A DNA stretch of 64,000 nucleotides from Streptomyces misionensis. Its GTDB lineage: Bacteria > Actinomycetota > Actinomycetes > Streptomycetales > Streptomycetaceae. Below the pieces are notes generated by a model. It was not told the origin of the DNA, searched no databases, and worked only from the letters and a program-made list of their open reading frames with translations. The DNA lies in the NCBI RefSeq assembly GCF_900104815.1, contig NZ_FNTD01000004.1, positions 62,001 through 126,000 of the forward strand, given 5' to 3'. How positions within the stretch are numbered: the stretch's first letter is position 1; the number at the start of each line of letters is the position of its first letter. Shown one piece after another: positions 27,540 to 36,453 of the stretch. The position numbers were made by a program, and so were the translations under genes.

Positions 27540-27719
27540 TCAAGGTATGACCGATCGCGAGGAGCGCGAGATACAGCGACGCCACGAACAACGCATCGTG
27601 GATCCCCTGCCCGTAGGCGCGTGGCTCCGGAGCCCGCTCGCGGCCACATGGCGGCACCTCCGCCGACGGCATCCGCAAAGGGCGCGGCACCACGCGCCGC
27701 GGCGGGGCGGCAGGCCCGC

Positions 27720-28259
27720 ATGACGGCGGGGACCGGACGAGTCGTCGTCGGGGTCAGCGGCTCGCTGGCCAGCCTCGCCGCGCTGCGGCGCGGGGTCCGG
27801 GAGGCTCGCCGCGATGGCAGGACGCTCGTGGCGGTGGTGGCGTGGGAGCCGCCGGAGGGCGAGACCCTCCACGCCAGATGGCCCGACCGCGCCTGGACCG
27901 GGATGTGGGAGGACCAGGCCCGGCTGCGGCTGTACCGCGCCTTCGACGAGGCCCTCGGCGGGCTCCCGGCGGATCTTCCTGTCACCTGTCTGGTCATCAG
28001 GAACTCCCCCGGCCCGGCCCTGTGCGCCGTCGCGTGCCGCTCCGACGACCTCCTGCTCGTCGGAGCGGCGCGCCCCAACGGCATTCGGGCACGGATCCAC
28101 CGCGCCCCGGTGCGCCGGTACGTCCTGGCCACGGCGGGCTGCGCCGTGCTGACCGTGCCCGGGCCACGCCTGCTGCCGGGTGAGGCCCGGGCACTGCGTC
28201 GGGTCCCGTCCGCGGGCTTCGCGCCGGACACGGCCGGCCGCCACGAAACGGCGCCATGA
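27720..28259 (+). CDS. Universal stress protein-like protein
   Basis: About 179 residues from ATG 27720; ATG 27648 is also in frame but adds a Pro/Ala/Arg-rich extension. Opens VVVGVSGSLASLAALRRGVR, the first strand-helix of the UspA fold, and later has DDLLLVGAARPNGIRARIHR followed by VRRYVLATAGCAVLTVPGP, corresponding to the usual GS-x-S-x-x-V--ATCPV-V- end. The nucleotide-binding G-2x-G-9x-G motif is degenerate (GAARPNG...), so ATP binding is uncertain. Convergent with the response regulator. Confidence 0.75.
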   Translation: MTAGTGRVVVGVSGSLASLAALRRGVREARRDGRTLVAVVAWEPPEGETLHARWPDRAWTGMWEDQARLRLYRAFDEALGGLPADLPVTCLVIRNSPGPALCAVACRSDDLLLVGAARPNGIRARIHRAPVRRYVLATAGCAVLTVPGPRLLPGEARALRRVPSAGFAPDTAGRHETAP

Positions 28260-28347
28260 GCGGGCCGGTTCGGCATGTCCGGCCGCGGGCGGACCAGGCC
28301 CACGGTGTCCGTTGGCCGTGTCCCTGGGCCGCCGCCGTACGGCGGTG

Positions 28348-29007
28348 TCAGGTCGCCAGGCCGTGGCGGTAGGCGTAGACGACGGCCTGGACGCGGTCGC
28401 GGAGCTGGAGTTTGCCGAGGATGCGGGAGACGAAGGTCTTGACGGTCTCCTGGCTGATGACGAGGACCGCGGCGATCTCGCTGTTGGAGAGGCCGTCCGC
28501 GATGAGGCGGAGGACTTCCAGCTCCCGGGGGGTGAGCGGAATGTCGCGGGAGGCGTTCTCCATGGGGCGGATACGGGCGGCATAGCGGCCGACGAGCCGG
28601 CGTGTCACGTCGGGGTCCAGCAGGGCCGCGCCGGTGGCCACGGTCCGGATGCCGTGGAGCAGCCGGTCCGGGGGCGCGTCCTTGAGGAGGAAGCCGCTCG
28701 CGCCGGCGCGCAGTGCCTCGTAGACGTATTCGTCCAGGTTGAACGTGGTCACCACGAGGACCTTCACGGGGTGGGGCACTCCGGCGCCGGCCAGCAGACG
28801 GGTGGCCTCCAGGCCGTCGAGGACCGGCATGCGGATGTCCATCAGGACGACGTCCGGCCGTACCTTGCGGGCGAGTTCGACTCCGGTTCGCCCGTCTCCG
28901 CACTCGCCCGCCACCTCCATGTCGGGCTGGGCGTCGATGATGGTGACCAGGCCGGTGCGGATCAGCATCTGGTCGTCGCAGACCAGGACCCGGATCGGTG
29001 CGCTCAC
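28348..29007 (-). CDS. LuxR/NarL-type response regulator
   Basis: 219 residues. REC domain with DDQ acid pair, phospho-acceptor Asp in VVLMDIRMPVLDG and a Lys in GFLLKDAPPD; then a LuxR-type HTH (LTPRELEVLRLIADGLSNSE, VKTFVSRILGKLQLRDRVQA). GTG 29007 overlaps the kinase stop by four bases, so the pair is translationally coupled. Last gene of the CPBP - kinase - regulator operon. Confidence 0.93.
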   Translation of the reverse strand: MSAPIRVLVCDDQMLIRTGLVTIIDAQPDMEVAGECGDGRTGVELARKVRPDVVLMDIRMPVLDGLEATRLLAGAGVPHPVKVLVVTTFNLDEYVYEALRAGASGFLLKDAPPDRLLHGIRTVATGAALLDPDVTRRLVGRYAARIRPMENASRDIPLTPRELEVLRLIADGLSNSEIAAVLVISQETVKTFVSRILGKLQLRDRVQAVVYAYRHGLAT

Positions 29008-30182
29008 GAGGTGCCGCCGGCGGGGATGCGTGCCCGTACGGTGAAGCCGCCGTCCGTGCTGCTGCCGGCATGGAAGTCGCCGCCCAGGACGTCGACGCGT
29101 TCGCGCAGACCGGCCAGGCCCCGTCCGCCGCCGACGGCCGCCGCGCTGGTCGAACCGGCTCCGTCCGTGCTGACCTCCACGCTGATCTCCCTGTCGCTGT
29201 GCCGCACCTGTACGGAAGTCCGGCTGCCGTGCGCGTACTTGAGGGCATTGGTCAGTGCTTCCTGCACCACCCGGTAGGCGACGAGGTCGGCGCTGCCGGT
29301 CGATGCCGGTGGTGTGCCCTGCTCGGTGAAATCCACCGGCTGTCCGGCCCGGCGGGTCTGCTCGACAAGGGTGAGGACCCTGCCGACGGCCGGTGTCCTG
29401 GGCTCCTTGGGCTCCGTCGTACCGGTGCCGGTGCCGTGGTCGGGGTTGAGCAGTTCGAGCAGGTGGCGCAGGTCGGTGATGGCGCGACGGCCGGTGTCGC
29501 TGACAGCGGTCAGGGACTGCTCCAGCCGCTCGGGTGCGGCGGTCAGGTAGCGGGCGGCCTCGGCCTGGACGACCATCGCGGTCACGTGATGGGTCACCAC
29601 GTCGTGCAGCTCGCGGGCGATCCTGGTGCGTTCGGCGGTACGGGCCTGTGCCGCTGCCCGCTCGCGGCGTTCGGCCTCCGCGGCCCGAGTGGACCGCAGC
29701 CATGCCCCGGCGCCCCAGGCCAGGGCGAGCACCAGGTAGAACGTCACGAACTCCGTCGGCGTCTCGCCGCCCGAACCGAGCCGGGAAAGCGCTATGGCGA
29801 GCGGCACGTACGCCGCGGAGAGAAGGAGGGCGGTGGCGCGCCGACGGCGTTCCAGACGGGATCCCGCGCTGATCAGCACGACGGGCAGGGTGGTGCCGGC
29901 GGTCGAGTGATAGCCGCGCAGCTGGTCGAGTGCGAAGCCGCACGTCACCAGGGCGAGACAGACGGCGGGCCACCGTCGGCGCACCATCAGCGGAAGGCAT
30001 TCGAGCCCCAGGGCGACGACGGCGAGCACGTCGAACGGGCGGGTCGGCAGATCCCCGACCTCCGTCCCGTGGCCGCGCAGTCCCGGCAGGAACGAAGCGA
30101 CCAGGAACAGCACCGCGAGCGGAAGGTCGCGGACGGTGACGTCGAGCCGACGCCACATCCGTCCGGCCCCCTGAAGGCTCAT
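29004..30182 (-). CDS. Sensor histidine kinase, HisKA_3 family
   Basis: 392 residues. About four to five membrane segments (residues 18-150) with very short loops, a coiled linker (RSTRAAEAERRERAAAQART), the phospho-acceptor His in RIARELHDVVTHHVTAMV, and an ATPase domain (VVQEALTNALKYAHGS, then GGGRGLAGLRERV). No extracellular sensor domain, as in DesK-type membrane-sensing kinases. ATG 30182 overlaps the CPBP stop by one base (TGATG). Pairs with the downstream regulator. Confidence 0.93.
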   Translation of the reverse strand: MSLQGAGRMWRRLDVTVRDLPLAVLFLVASFLPGLRGHGTEVGDLPTRPFDVLAVVALGLECLPLMVRRRWPAVCLALVTCGFALDQLRGYHSTAGTTLPVVLISAGSRLERRRRATALLLSAAYVPLAIALSRLGSGGETPTEFVTFYLVLALAWGAGAWLRSTRAAEAERRERAAAQARTAERTRIARELHDVVTHHVTAMVVQAEAARYLTAAPERLEQSLTAVSDTGRRAITDLRHLLELLNPDHGTGTGTTEPKEPRTPAVGRVLTLVEQTRRAGQPVDFTEQGTPPASTGSADLVAYRVVQEALTNALKYAHGSRTSVQVRHSDREISVEVSTDGAGSTSAAAVGGGRGLAGLRERVDVLGGDFHAGSSTDGGFTVRARIPAGGTS

Positions 30183-31015
30183 CACCGGGCGAGTGTAGCG
30201 AGGGCGTTCACCCGCTCGGCGCGCTGCCGGGGCACGATGTGGCCGCGCCGGTGGGCCAGCCACAGGAAGGCGACCGTCAGCAACGCACCGAACAGCACCG
30301 AGTACACACTGGCCTCCGGGCCGAACTCGCCGCCCGTGATCAGCTTGGTGCCGGACGTCGAGGCGTCCAGGAGCCCGTGCGTGTCGCCGTTGCCCGAGAC
30401 CTCGGTGCCGAAGATGCCGGACTCGGCGAAGTTCCAGCCGAAGTGCAGGCCGATCGGGAGCCACAGGGAGCGGGTGGCGGCATACGCGGCGGCGAGCATG
30501 CCGCCGGCCTCGATCGCGATGGCGACGCCGCCCACCAGGGTGGCGTCCTGGTTGAGCAGATGGACCGCGCCGAACACCGCACCGGAGAGCGCCAGCGCGA
30601 TGTAGGTGCCGAGACCTCGCTCCACGAGCCGGAAGAGCAGGCCGCGGAACATCAGTTCCTCCGTGACGGCGGCGCCGGCCATGAAGCCGAACAGCGCGAC
30701 CGCTCCGGTCAGTGAGCCGAAGCCGTGGACCTTGTAGTCCCCGAGGAGGTAGATGTTCGCGATGACGCACCCGAACATCGCGACGCCGATGGCCAGGCCC
30801 CGCAGGAGTGCCCCCCGCGCTCCCTCCCGGGCCAGCTCCGTGACCGGTCGCCGCTCGGTGCGCCCCACGACCCACCGGTAGACGAGCACAGAGAGCACGA
30901 CCGTCAGGGCGGCCAGGAGGAGCGACAGCCACGGATTGCCCTGCACCGCGGTGACGCTCTGACCGCCGACCGCACCGACCGCGACCACGGCCAGGATCTG
31001 CCACACCAGCTTCAC
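30182..31015 (-). CDS. CPBP family intramembrane glutamic endopeptidase
   Basis: 277 residues, GTG 31015 with AAGGAG upstream. Seven to eight hydrophobic segments and the CPBP/ABI motifs in order: EELMFRGLLFR, FGAVHLLN and HFGWNFAE. These enzymes process prenylated or other membrane substrates and are often linked to signalling or self-immunity. As first gene of an operon with a two-component pair it may act in the same envelope response; that link is inference. Confidence 0.9.
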   Translation of the reverse strand: MKLVWQILAVVAVGAVGGQSVTAVQGNPWLSLLLAALTVVLSVLVYRWVVGRTERRPVTELAREGARGALLRGLAIGVAMFGCVIANIYLLGDYKVHGFGSLTGAVALFGFMAGAAVTEELMFRGLLFRLVERGLGTYIALALSGAVFGAVHLLNQDATLVGGVAIAIEAGGMLAAAYAATRSLWLPIGLHFGWNFAESGIFGTEVSGNGDTHGLLDASTSGTKLITGGEFGPEASVYSVLFGALLTVAFLWLAHRRGHIVPRQRAERVNALATLAR

Positions 31016-31310
31016 GTCGAGCTCCTTCTTCGGTTCCGCTTCCGGTTCCCTGTCCGGTCCACGGCCGGGGCGCCGCGGCTGAACCGAACGCTAGGCAAAC
31101 GGCGATCGGGAATCGTCACCTCACGGTGGACACCTGCGCGTAGCTCTCACGGGGGACAGGCCGCGCGCCCAGCCCCGCAACCGGAGCGCACGGACTTCGC
31201 GCCCCGCGTCCAGTCGCACCAACAGGGCTGCGGACACAGCGAGTTGATCGACGTCCTCTACACTCGCTCCGGTCACGCACTGGCACAGACGCATGGTGAT
31301 CGGGGGCTTC

Positions 31311-32135
31311 ATGGCGTGCGCCGCAAGGCAACGACGTACGAGGCGGGGGCACGCGGTGCTGGCCGTGTGCGGCCTGCTGCTCGCGGGCTGTTCCGGCGTG
31401 GGCGACGGCGGGCACCGGGCCGGTCCGAGCGCCTCCTCCGCCGCCGCGTCCTCACCGGCCGCACAGCGCGAGACGGGTGCCGCCACCGCGCGCCTGACGG
31501 TCGACCCCGCGCGCGTCCCCACCACACCGGCCGCCGCCCTCGACCTGGTCCGCGCCGTCACCGCGGGCCCGGACGGCTACGGCCCGGGCTACGTCAAGCG
31601 TCCCCCGTACCAGAGCGACCCGGCCGACTGGCCCGTCCTGGGCGCCGACTGCGTCTGGCGGCAGGAGTCGCTGCCCGACGACGTCCTCGCCACCTTCACC
31701 CGCTACAGCCGGCTGCCCGCGGCCGGCGCGAAGGGTGAGGTCCGCACCGCCGCCACGGTCACCCTGCACCGCACCGTCGCGCAGGCGGACTGGGAGATGG
31801 CCGAGACGCTGGAGGAGGCGCTGCGCTGCCCCGACCAGCAACTGCGTACCACCGAGCGGATCATCGGCCTGAACTCGATGGGTTCCGGCTACGGCACGAA
31901 CGGCAACACCTCCGCCGACGACTACCTCATCGAAATGGGCACGTACGACAACCCGGCCCTCGGCAAAGGGTCGACGTACTACATCTGGAACCAGGTCCGG
32001 CTCGGCCCGGTGACGATCGCCGTCGTCGTCGAGGGCGGCAAGGGCTTCGACCAGAGCGACCTGCTGACCGTCCAGGCACGGGCGGTGGCCGGGATGGAGA
32101 CCAAGGTGCGCAGCGAACTGGGGGCTCAGAAGTGA
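31311..32135 (+). CDS. Putative lipoprotein upstream of two Ser/Thr kinases
   Basis: 274 residues from ATG 31311; ATG 31293 is in frame but lacks a ribosome site, while GGGGG precedes 31311. Lipobox LLLAGC gives a lipid-modified Cys near residue 28, followed by a Ser/Ala-rich linker. The mature domain of about 200 residues has three further regions with Cys (LGADCVWRQ, LRCPDQQ) and no family I recognise. It overlaps the first kinase by four bases (GTGA), so the three genes form an operon. An envelope-side partner or ligand carrier for the kinases is plausible. Confidence 0.8.
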   Translation: MACAARQRRTRRGHAVLAVCGLLLAGCSGVGDGGHRAGPSASSAAASSPAAQRETGAATARLTVDPARVPTTPAAALDLVRAVTAGPDGYGPGYVKRPPYQSDPADWPVLGADCVWRQESLPDDVLATFTRYSRLPAAGAKGEVRTAATVTLHRTVAQADWEMAETLEEALRCPDQQLRTTERIIGLNSMGSGYGTNGNTSADDYLIEMGTYDNPALGKGSTYYIWNQVRLGPVTIAVVVEGGKGFDQSDLLTVQARAVAGMETKVRSELGAQK

Positions 32136-34261
32136 CCGACCGCTCCCTCGGCCCCTGTGACCCGTCGTTCATCGGCGGCCACCGCTTGCTCGCCCGGCTC
32201 GGCGAGGGCGGCATGGGCGTCGTCTACCTCGGCCGTACAGAGTCGGGTGCGCTGGCCGCCGTCAAGGTGATCCAGGCCGAATTCGCGCACGACGACGCCT
32301 TCCGGGCCCGTTTCCGCCGCGAGGCGGACGCGGCGCGACGCGTGGACAGCCCGTGGGTGGTCAAGGTCACCGGCGCCGACCCGGACGCCGAACAGCCGTG
32401 GCTGGCCACGGCGTTCGAGCCCGGCCCGTCCCTCGCCGACGCGGTCGGCCGGCACGGCCCGCTGCCCCTGCGGACGGTACGGCTGCTCGGCAAGATGCTG
32501 GCCCGCGCGCTCGCGGCCGTGCACGAGGCCGGTCTGGTGCACCGGGACGTCAAGCCGGGCAACATCCTGCTCGCCGCCGACGGCCCCCGCCTCATCGACT
32601 TCGGGATCGCCCGCTCCCTGGACGACACCGCGATCACTTCCGCGGACCTCGTCGTCGGCAGCCCCGGCTTCCTCTCCCCGGAGCAGGCCACGGCCGGCGG
32701 CGAGCGCCTCGGTCCTGCGAGCGACGTGTTCTCGCTGGGCTGCGTGCTGGCCTACGCGGCGACCGGCCGGCCGCCCTTCGGCAGCGGCGCCGTCGACGCC
32801 CTGCTCTACCGCGCCGTCCACGACAGCCCCGACCTCGACGGCGTGGCCGAGGAGACGGCCGCCGTCCTGCTGCGCTGTCTGGCCAAGGACCCCGCCGACC
32901 GGCCCTCCGCGGCCGAGTTGGACGCCGCGCTGGTGGAGGACGTGTCCCCGGGCACCGCCGAGTGGCTGCCCGCCGACGTCGTCCGCATGGTCGCCGAACG
33001 GTCGGCCGCGATGCTGGCCCTGCCCGAGATCCAGGCCACGCTCGCCGAGGCGCCGCCCGAGCCGGCACCGTCGCGCCGCAGGTTCCTCGCCGTCGCCTCG
33101 GGCGGTGCCGCCGTGCTCGCCGCGGGCGGCGGCGTGGCCGCCTGGGCGGCGCGGCGCCACAACGGCGGCAGCGGCAAGAAGCAGGCGGCCGCGCCCGGTT
33201 GGGCGCTCGGTGTGCAGGCCGACCTCAGCGGCGCCGGCCGGGAGGCCGGGCAGGCCCAGGAGCAGGGGGCACGGCTCGCGGTGGAGGAGTTCAACGCCCG
33301 CCGCGACAAGCCGTTCACGCTGGAGCTGAAGACCTCCGACGACGCGGGCCGGGCCGACCGTGCCGCCGCCGCGGCCCAGCGGCTCGCCGACGACCCGGAC
33401 GTGCTGGCCGTGCTCGGTTCGAGTACCGACGAGACGACCCAGGCCGCGCTGCCCGTCTACGACGCGGCCCTGCTGCCCGTGATCAGCATGTCCGCCGGGC
33501 AGAACCTGTACCAGAACATCCGCTCCTTCGTACGCGGCCGCCCCCTGCACGGCACGGTCGCCATGAAACTGGCCTTCCACCTGGAGGCGACCAGCGCGGC
33601 CACCCCGGTCGGCGTCCTGCTGGACCGCACCGCGGGCGACGTGTCCTGGCAGACCGTCCAGATGGTCAACTTCATCGTCCGCAAGTACGGCGACGCCACC
33701 CACCCCCGCGTCGTCCCGGCCGGCACGACCGACTTCGGGCCCGTCCTGAAGGACATGCGCGGCGCCGGCATCAAGGCGTTCGTCTACGCCGGACCGCTGG
33801 AGGGGGCGATCCGGGCGGCCAGGGGGCTGGCCGGCTTCGAGGGGCCGAAGTACGCGGCCGAACCCGCGCTCGATCCCCGGTTCGCCGCCGAGGAGAGCGC
33901 GGCGGGCTGGACGGTCGTGGCCACGGCGATCGGGCCCGACGCGGCCCCGGTCCGCTCCTTCGCCCAGGCGTTCCGCGGGCGGTACGGCCACGCGCCCGGG
34001 TTCTGGGCCGCCGAGGGCTACGATGCGGCGAACCTGCTGATAAGCCGGCTCACCGCCACCCGGGGGGTGCGTCCGGCGCGCAAGGCACTGGTCGCCCCGC
34101 TACGGGCGGCCACGTACCGGGGTATCACCCGGGACTTCGCCTTCGACCCGAAGATGCTCCAGCTCAGCACCCCCGCGAGCTTCGTCCACCAGGTGCGCGA
34201 CGGGGCCTTCCGGTACCTCGGGCCCGCCCCGGACAAGGCACCGCAGCCGAAGGGGTCGTGA
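32132..34261 (+). CDS. Transmembrane Ser/Thr protein kinase with periplasmic-binding-type sensor
   Basis: 709 residues. Kinase domain about 14-275: glycine loop LGEGGMGVVYLG, Lys in AAVKVIQAE, catalytic loop LVHRDVKPGN, IDFGIARS and SPGFLSPEQ. A linker leads to SRRRFLAVASGGAAVLAAGG (about 313-332), a twin-arginine-type membrane segment. From about 350 to the end is a domain of the branched-chain amino acid/ANF receptor type (VQADLSGAGREAGQAQEQGA, VLAVLGSSTDETTQAALPVY, GYDAANLLISRL). The sensor faces outward and would bind a small ligand. GTG 32132 overlaps the lipoprotein, and its own stop overlaps the next kinase. Confidence 0.93.
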   Translation: MTDRSLGPCDPSFIGGHRLLARLGEGGMGVVYLGRTESGALAAVKVIQAEFAHDDAFRARFRREADAARRVDSPWVVKVTGADPDAEQPWLATAFEPGPSLADAVGRHGPLPLRTVRLLGKMLARALAAVHEAGLVHRDVKPGNILLAADGPRLIDFGIARSLDDTAITSADLVVGSPGFLSPEQATAGGERLGPASDVFSLGCVLAYAATGRPPFGSGAVDALLYRAVHDSPDLDGVAEETAAVLLRCLAKDPADRPSAAELDAALVEDVSPGTAEWLPADVVRMVAERSAAMLALPEIQATLAEAPPEPAPSRRRFLAVASGGAAVLAAGGGVAAWAARRHNGGSGKKQAAAPGWALGVQADLSGAGREAGQAQEQGARLAVEEFNARRDKPFTLELKTSDDAGRADRAAAAAQRLADDPDVLAVLGSSTDETTQAALPVYDAALLPVISMSAGQNLYQNIRSFVRGRPLHGTVAMKLAFHLEATSAATPVGVLLDRTAGDVSWQTVQMVNFIVRKYGDATHPRVVPAGTTDFGPVLKDMRGAGIKAFVYAGPLEGAIRAARGLAGFEGPKYAAEPALDPRFAAEESAAGWTVVATAIGPDAAPVRSFAQAFRGRYGHAPGFWAAEGYDAANLLISRLTATRGVRPARKALVAPLRAATYRGITRDFAFDPKMLQLSTPASFVHQVRDGAFRYLGPAPDKAPQPKGS

Positions 34262-36408
34262 CGGTGCGTCCGCTCACCGCTCAGGACCCGGAGTCGGTCG
34301 GCGGGCACCGCCTGCTCGCGCGGATCGGCGCGGGCGGCATGGGCGTCGTCTATCTCGCCCGGTCCGAGGGCGGCGCGCTGGCCGCCCTGAAGGTGATCCG
34401 CGCCGAGCACGCCGCCGATCCGGGGTTCCGGGCCCGTTTCCGCCGTGAGGCGCGGGCCGCCGCGCGGGTCGACGGCCGCTGGACCGCGCCCGTCACCGCC
34501 GCCGACCCGGAGGCGGCCGAACCCTGGATCGCCACCGCCTTCGTCCCCGGGCCCTCGCTCGCCGAGACCGTCGCCGGGCACGGGCCGCTGCCCCCGGACA
34601 CCGTACGGGCGCTGGGGGCGCGGCTCGCCGAGGCGCTCGCCGCCGTCCACGCGGCCGGGCTGGTGCACCGCGACATCAAGCCGGGCAATGTGCTGCTCGC
34701 TCTCGACGGGCCCCGCCTCATCGACTTCGGCATCGCCCGCGTCGGCGGTGCCACCGCCCTGACCGCGACCGACGTGGTGATCGGCACGCCCGGTTACCTC
34801 TCGCCGGAACAGGCCCGCGCCCGCGAGGAGGAAGTCGGCCCGCCCAGCGACGTCTTCTCCCTGGGCTGCGTCCTCGCCTACGCGGCGACCGGCCGGCCGC
34901 CCTTCGGTGGTGGCACGGTGCCGGCCGTCATCTTCCGGACGGTGCACGAGGAGCCCCGCCTCGACGGCATCACGGAGGACGGGCTGCGGATCCTGGTCGC
35001 CCGCTGTCTCGCCAAGGACCCGGCCGCCCGCCCGACCGTGCCGGAACTGCGTGCCGCACTCGGCGACTTCGGCACCGACGACTGGCTGCCGCCCGGCCTG
35101 CCCGCGGTGATCGCCGAACGCTCGGCCCAGGTGCTGAACCTGCCCGAGCCGGAGCGGCCCACGGCACCCGGGACGCCGGTGGACGAGCCGCCCGCGCCGA
35201 GCCGGCGGCGGCTGCTGCTGGGCGGTACAGCGGCCGTCGTGCTGGCCGCCGGCGGCTCCGCGGCCGCCTGGCTGACCGGCCGCGGCGATCCGCCGTCCAC
35301 CTCCGTCTCCCGCCTACGCCGTACCGTCGCGGTGCAGGCCGACCTCTCCGGTCCCGGCAAGGCGCTCGGCACCTCGGTCGAGCACGGCGTCCGGCTGGCG
35401 GTGGAACAGCACAACGCGCGCGCGGACCGTCCCTTCGACCTGGCCCTCACGGTCCTCGACGACGCGGGAGACGCGGACCGGGCCGAGGAGGCGGCCCGAC
35501 GCCTCGCCGGCGACGGCCGGGTGTGCGCGGTGATCGGGCCGACGTCCGACGCCACGGCCCTCGCGGCCGCGGACCGGTACAAGAAGGCGTTCCTGCCGAT
35601 GGTGACGGCGTGGGCGGGCTCGGACTCCCTGTACGCCGCGGTGGACATGAAGAACCCCACGTCGTCCGTGTTCCAGCTGCGGCCCTCCGACACCGCGATC
35701 GACGCGCCGCTGGTCCGCTATCTCACCAGCGTGCGCCCGGCCCGCCGCACCTTCCTCGTCGAGGACCTGGCGGCCCGGGACTACAGCTGGCGGATCGCCC
35801 AGAACCTGGTCGGGAACCCTCCGTCCAACGGCACGGTCGTCCGCCACCAGGTCGCCGCCGACGCCGGTGACTTCGGCCCCGCGGTCGCCGCCGCCCTCGC
35901 GGGGCGCGCACAGGCCGTCGTCTACTGCGGTGACTCCTCGCCACGCGCCGCCTCCTGCGCCAGGGCGCTACGGGCGGCGGGGTTCACCGGCACCCCCGCG
36001 GCGACCGAAGCCGTCCTCACTCCCGAGTTCCTGCGCGCGGCCGGACCGGCGGCCGAGGGGTGGGTCTTCTCGGCGACGTTCGTGGACCCGTCCCGGCTGA
36101 CGTCCGCCGCCGCTTTCGTACGGTCGTTCAAGAAGCGGTACGGCGTCCGGAGCGTCGGCCGGGGCGCGGCCGAGGCCTACGACGCCCTCGGTCTCGTCGC
36201 GCACGTCCTCGCCGCCATGGGAACGGGCCCCGTGGACCGTGGCGACCTCGCCCACCGGCTGCGGGCCGTGTCGTACCGGGGCATCACCCGGACCTTCGCC
36301 TTCCGGGACGGCACTGCGGAGGTGGACCAGGAACCCGGGCTGTTCCTGTGGCGGGTGGAGCACGGGACGCCGCTCTTCCTGGGCCAGTACCAGGAGGTCA
36401 GGGGCTAG
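34258..36408 (+). CDS. Second transmembrane Ser/Thr kinase with periplasmic-binding-type sensor
   Basis: 716 residues, tandem paralogue of the preceding gene. Kinase motifs IGAGGMGVVYLA, AALKVIRAE, LVHRDIKPGN, IDFGIARV, TPGYLSPEQ. Tat-like membrane segment SRRRLLLGGTAAVVLAAGGS (about 314-333), then the sensor (VQADLSGPGKALGTSVEHGV, VCAVIGPTSDATALAAADRY, AEAYDALGLVAHVL). GTG 34258 overlaps the first kinase by four bases (GTGA); GTG 34264 is an alternative. The kinase halves are closer to each other than the sensor halves, so the two may read different ligands through similar outputs. Confidence 0.93.
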   Translation: MTVRPLTAQDPESVGGHRLLARIGAGGMGVVYLARSEGGALAALKVIRAEHAADPGFRARFRREARAAARVDGRWTAPVTAADPEAAEPWIATAFVPGPSLAETVAGHGPLPPDTVRALGARLAEALAAVHAAGLVHRDIKPGNVLLALDGPRLIDFGIARVGGATALTATDVVIGTPGYLSPEQARAREEEVGPPSDVFSLGCVLAYAATGRPPFGGGTVPAVIFRTVHEEPRLDGITEDGLRILVARCLAKDPAARPTVPELRAALGDFGTDDWLPPGLPAVIAERSAQVLNLPEPERPTAPGTPVDEPPAPSRRRLLLGGTAAVVLAAGGSAAAWLTGRGDPPSTSVSRLRRTVAVQADLSGPGKALGTSVEHGVRLAVEQHNARADRPFDLALTVLDDAGDADRAEEAARRLAGDGRVCAVIGPTSDATALAAADRYKKAFLPMVTAWAGSDSLYAAVDMKNPTSSVFQLRPSDTAIDAPLVRYLTSVRPARRTFLVEDLAARDYSWRIAQNLVGNPPSNGTVVRHQVAADAGDFGPAVAAALAGRAQAVVYCGDSSPRAASCARALRAAGFTGTPAATEAVLTPEFLRAAGPAAEGWVFSATFVDPSRLTSAAAFVRSFKKRYGVRSVGRGAAEAYDALGLVAHVLAAMGTGPVDRGDLAHRLRAVSYRGITRTFAFRDGTAEVDQEPGLFLWRVEHGTPLFLGQYQEVRG

Positions 36409-36453
36409 GTCGCGCAGCCCTGCCGACGTGGGAATGAGCTGTGGCGACAGAAC

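Noticed and set aside
27484..27693. Minus-strand frame with a membrane-like tail (HDALFVASLYLALLAIGHTL)
   Set aside because: Might be the last helix of a lost transporter, but one helix is too little evidence and its upstream part has no coding bias.
28329..28345. Possible small hairpin between the stress protein and response regulator genes
   Set aside because: Five pairs at most with ordinary GC-rich sequence; too weak to call a terminator.
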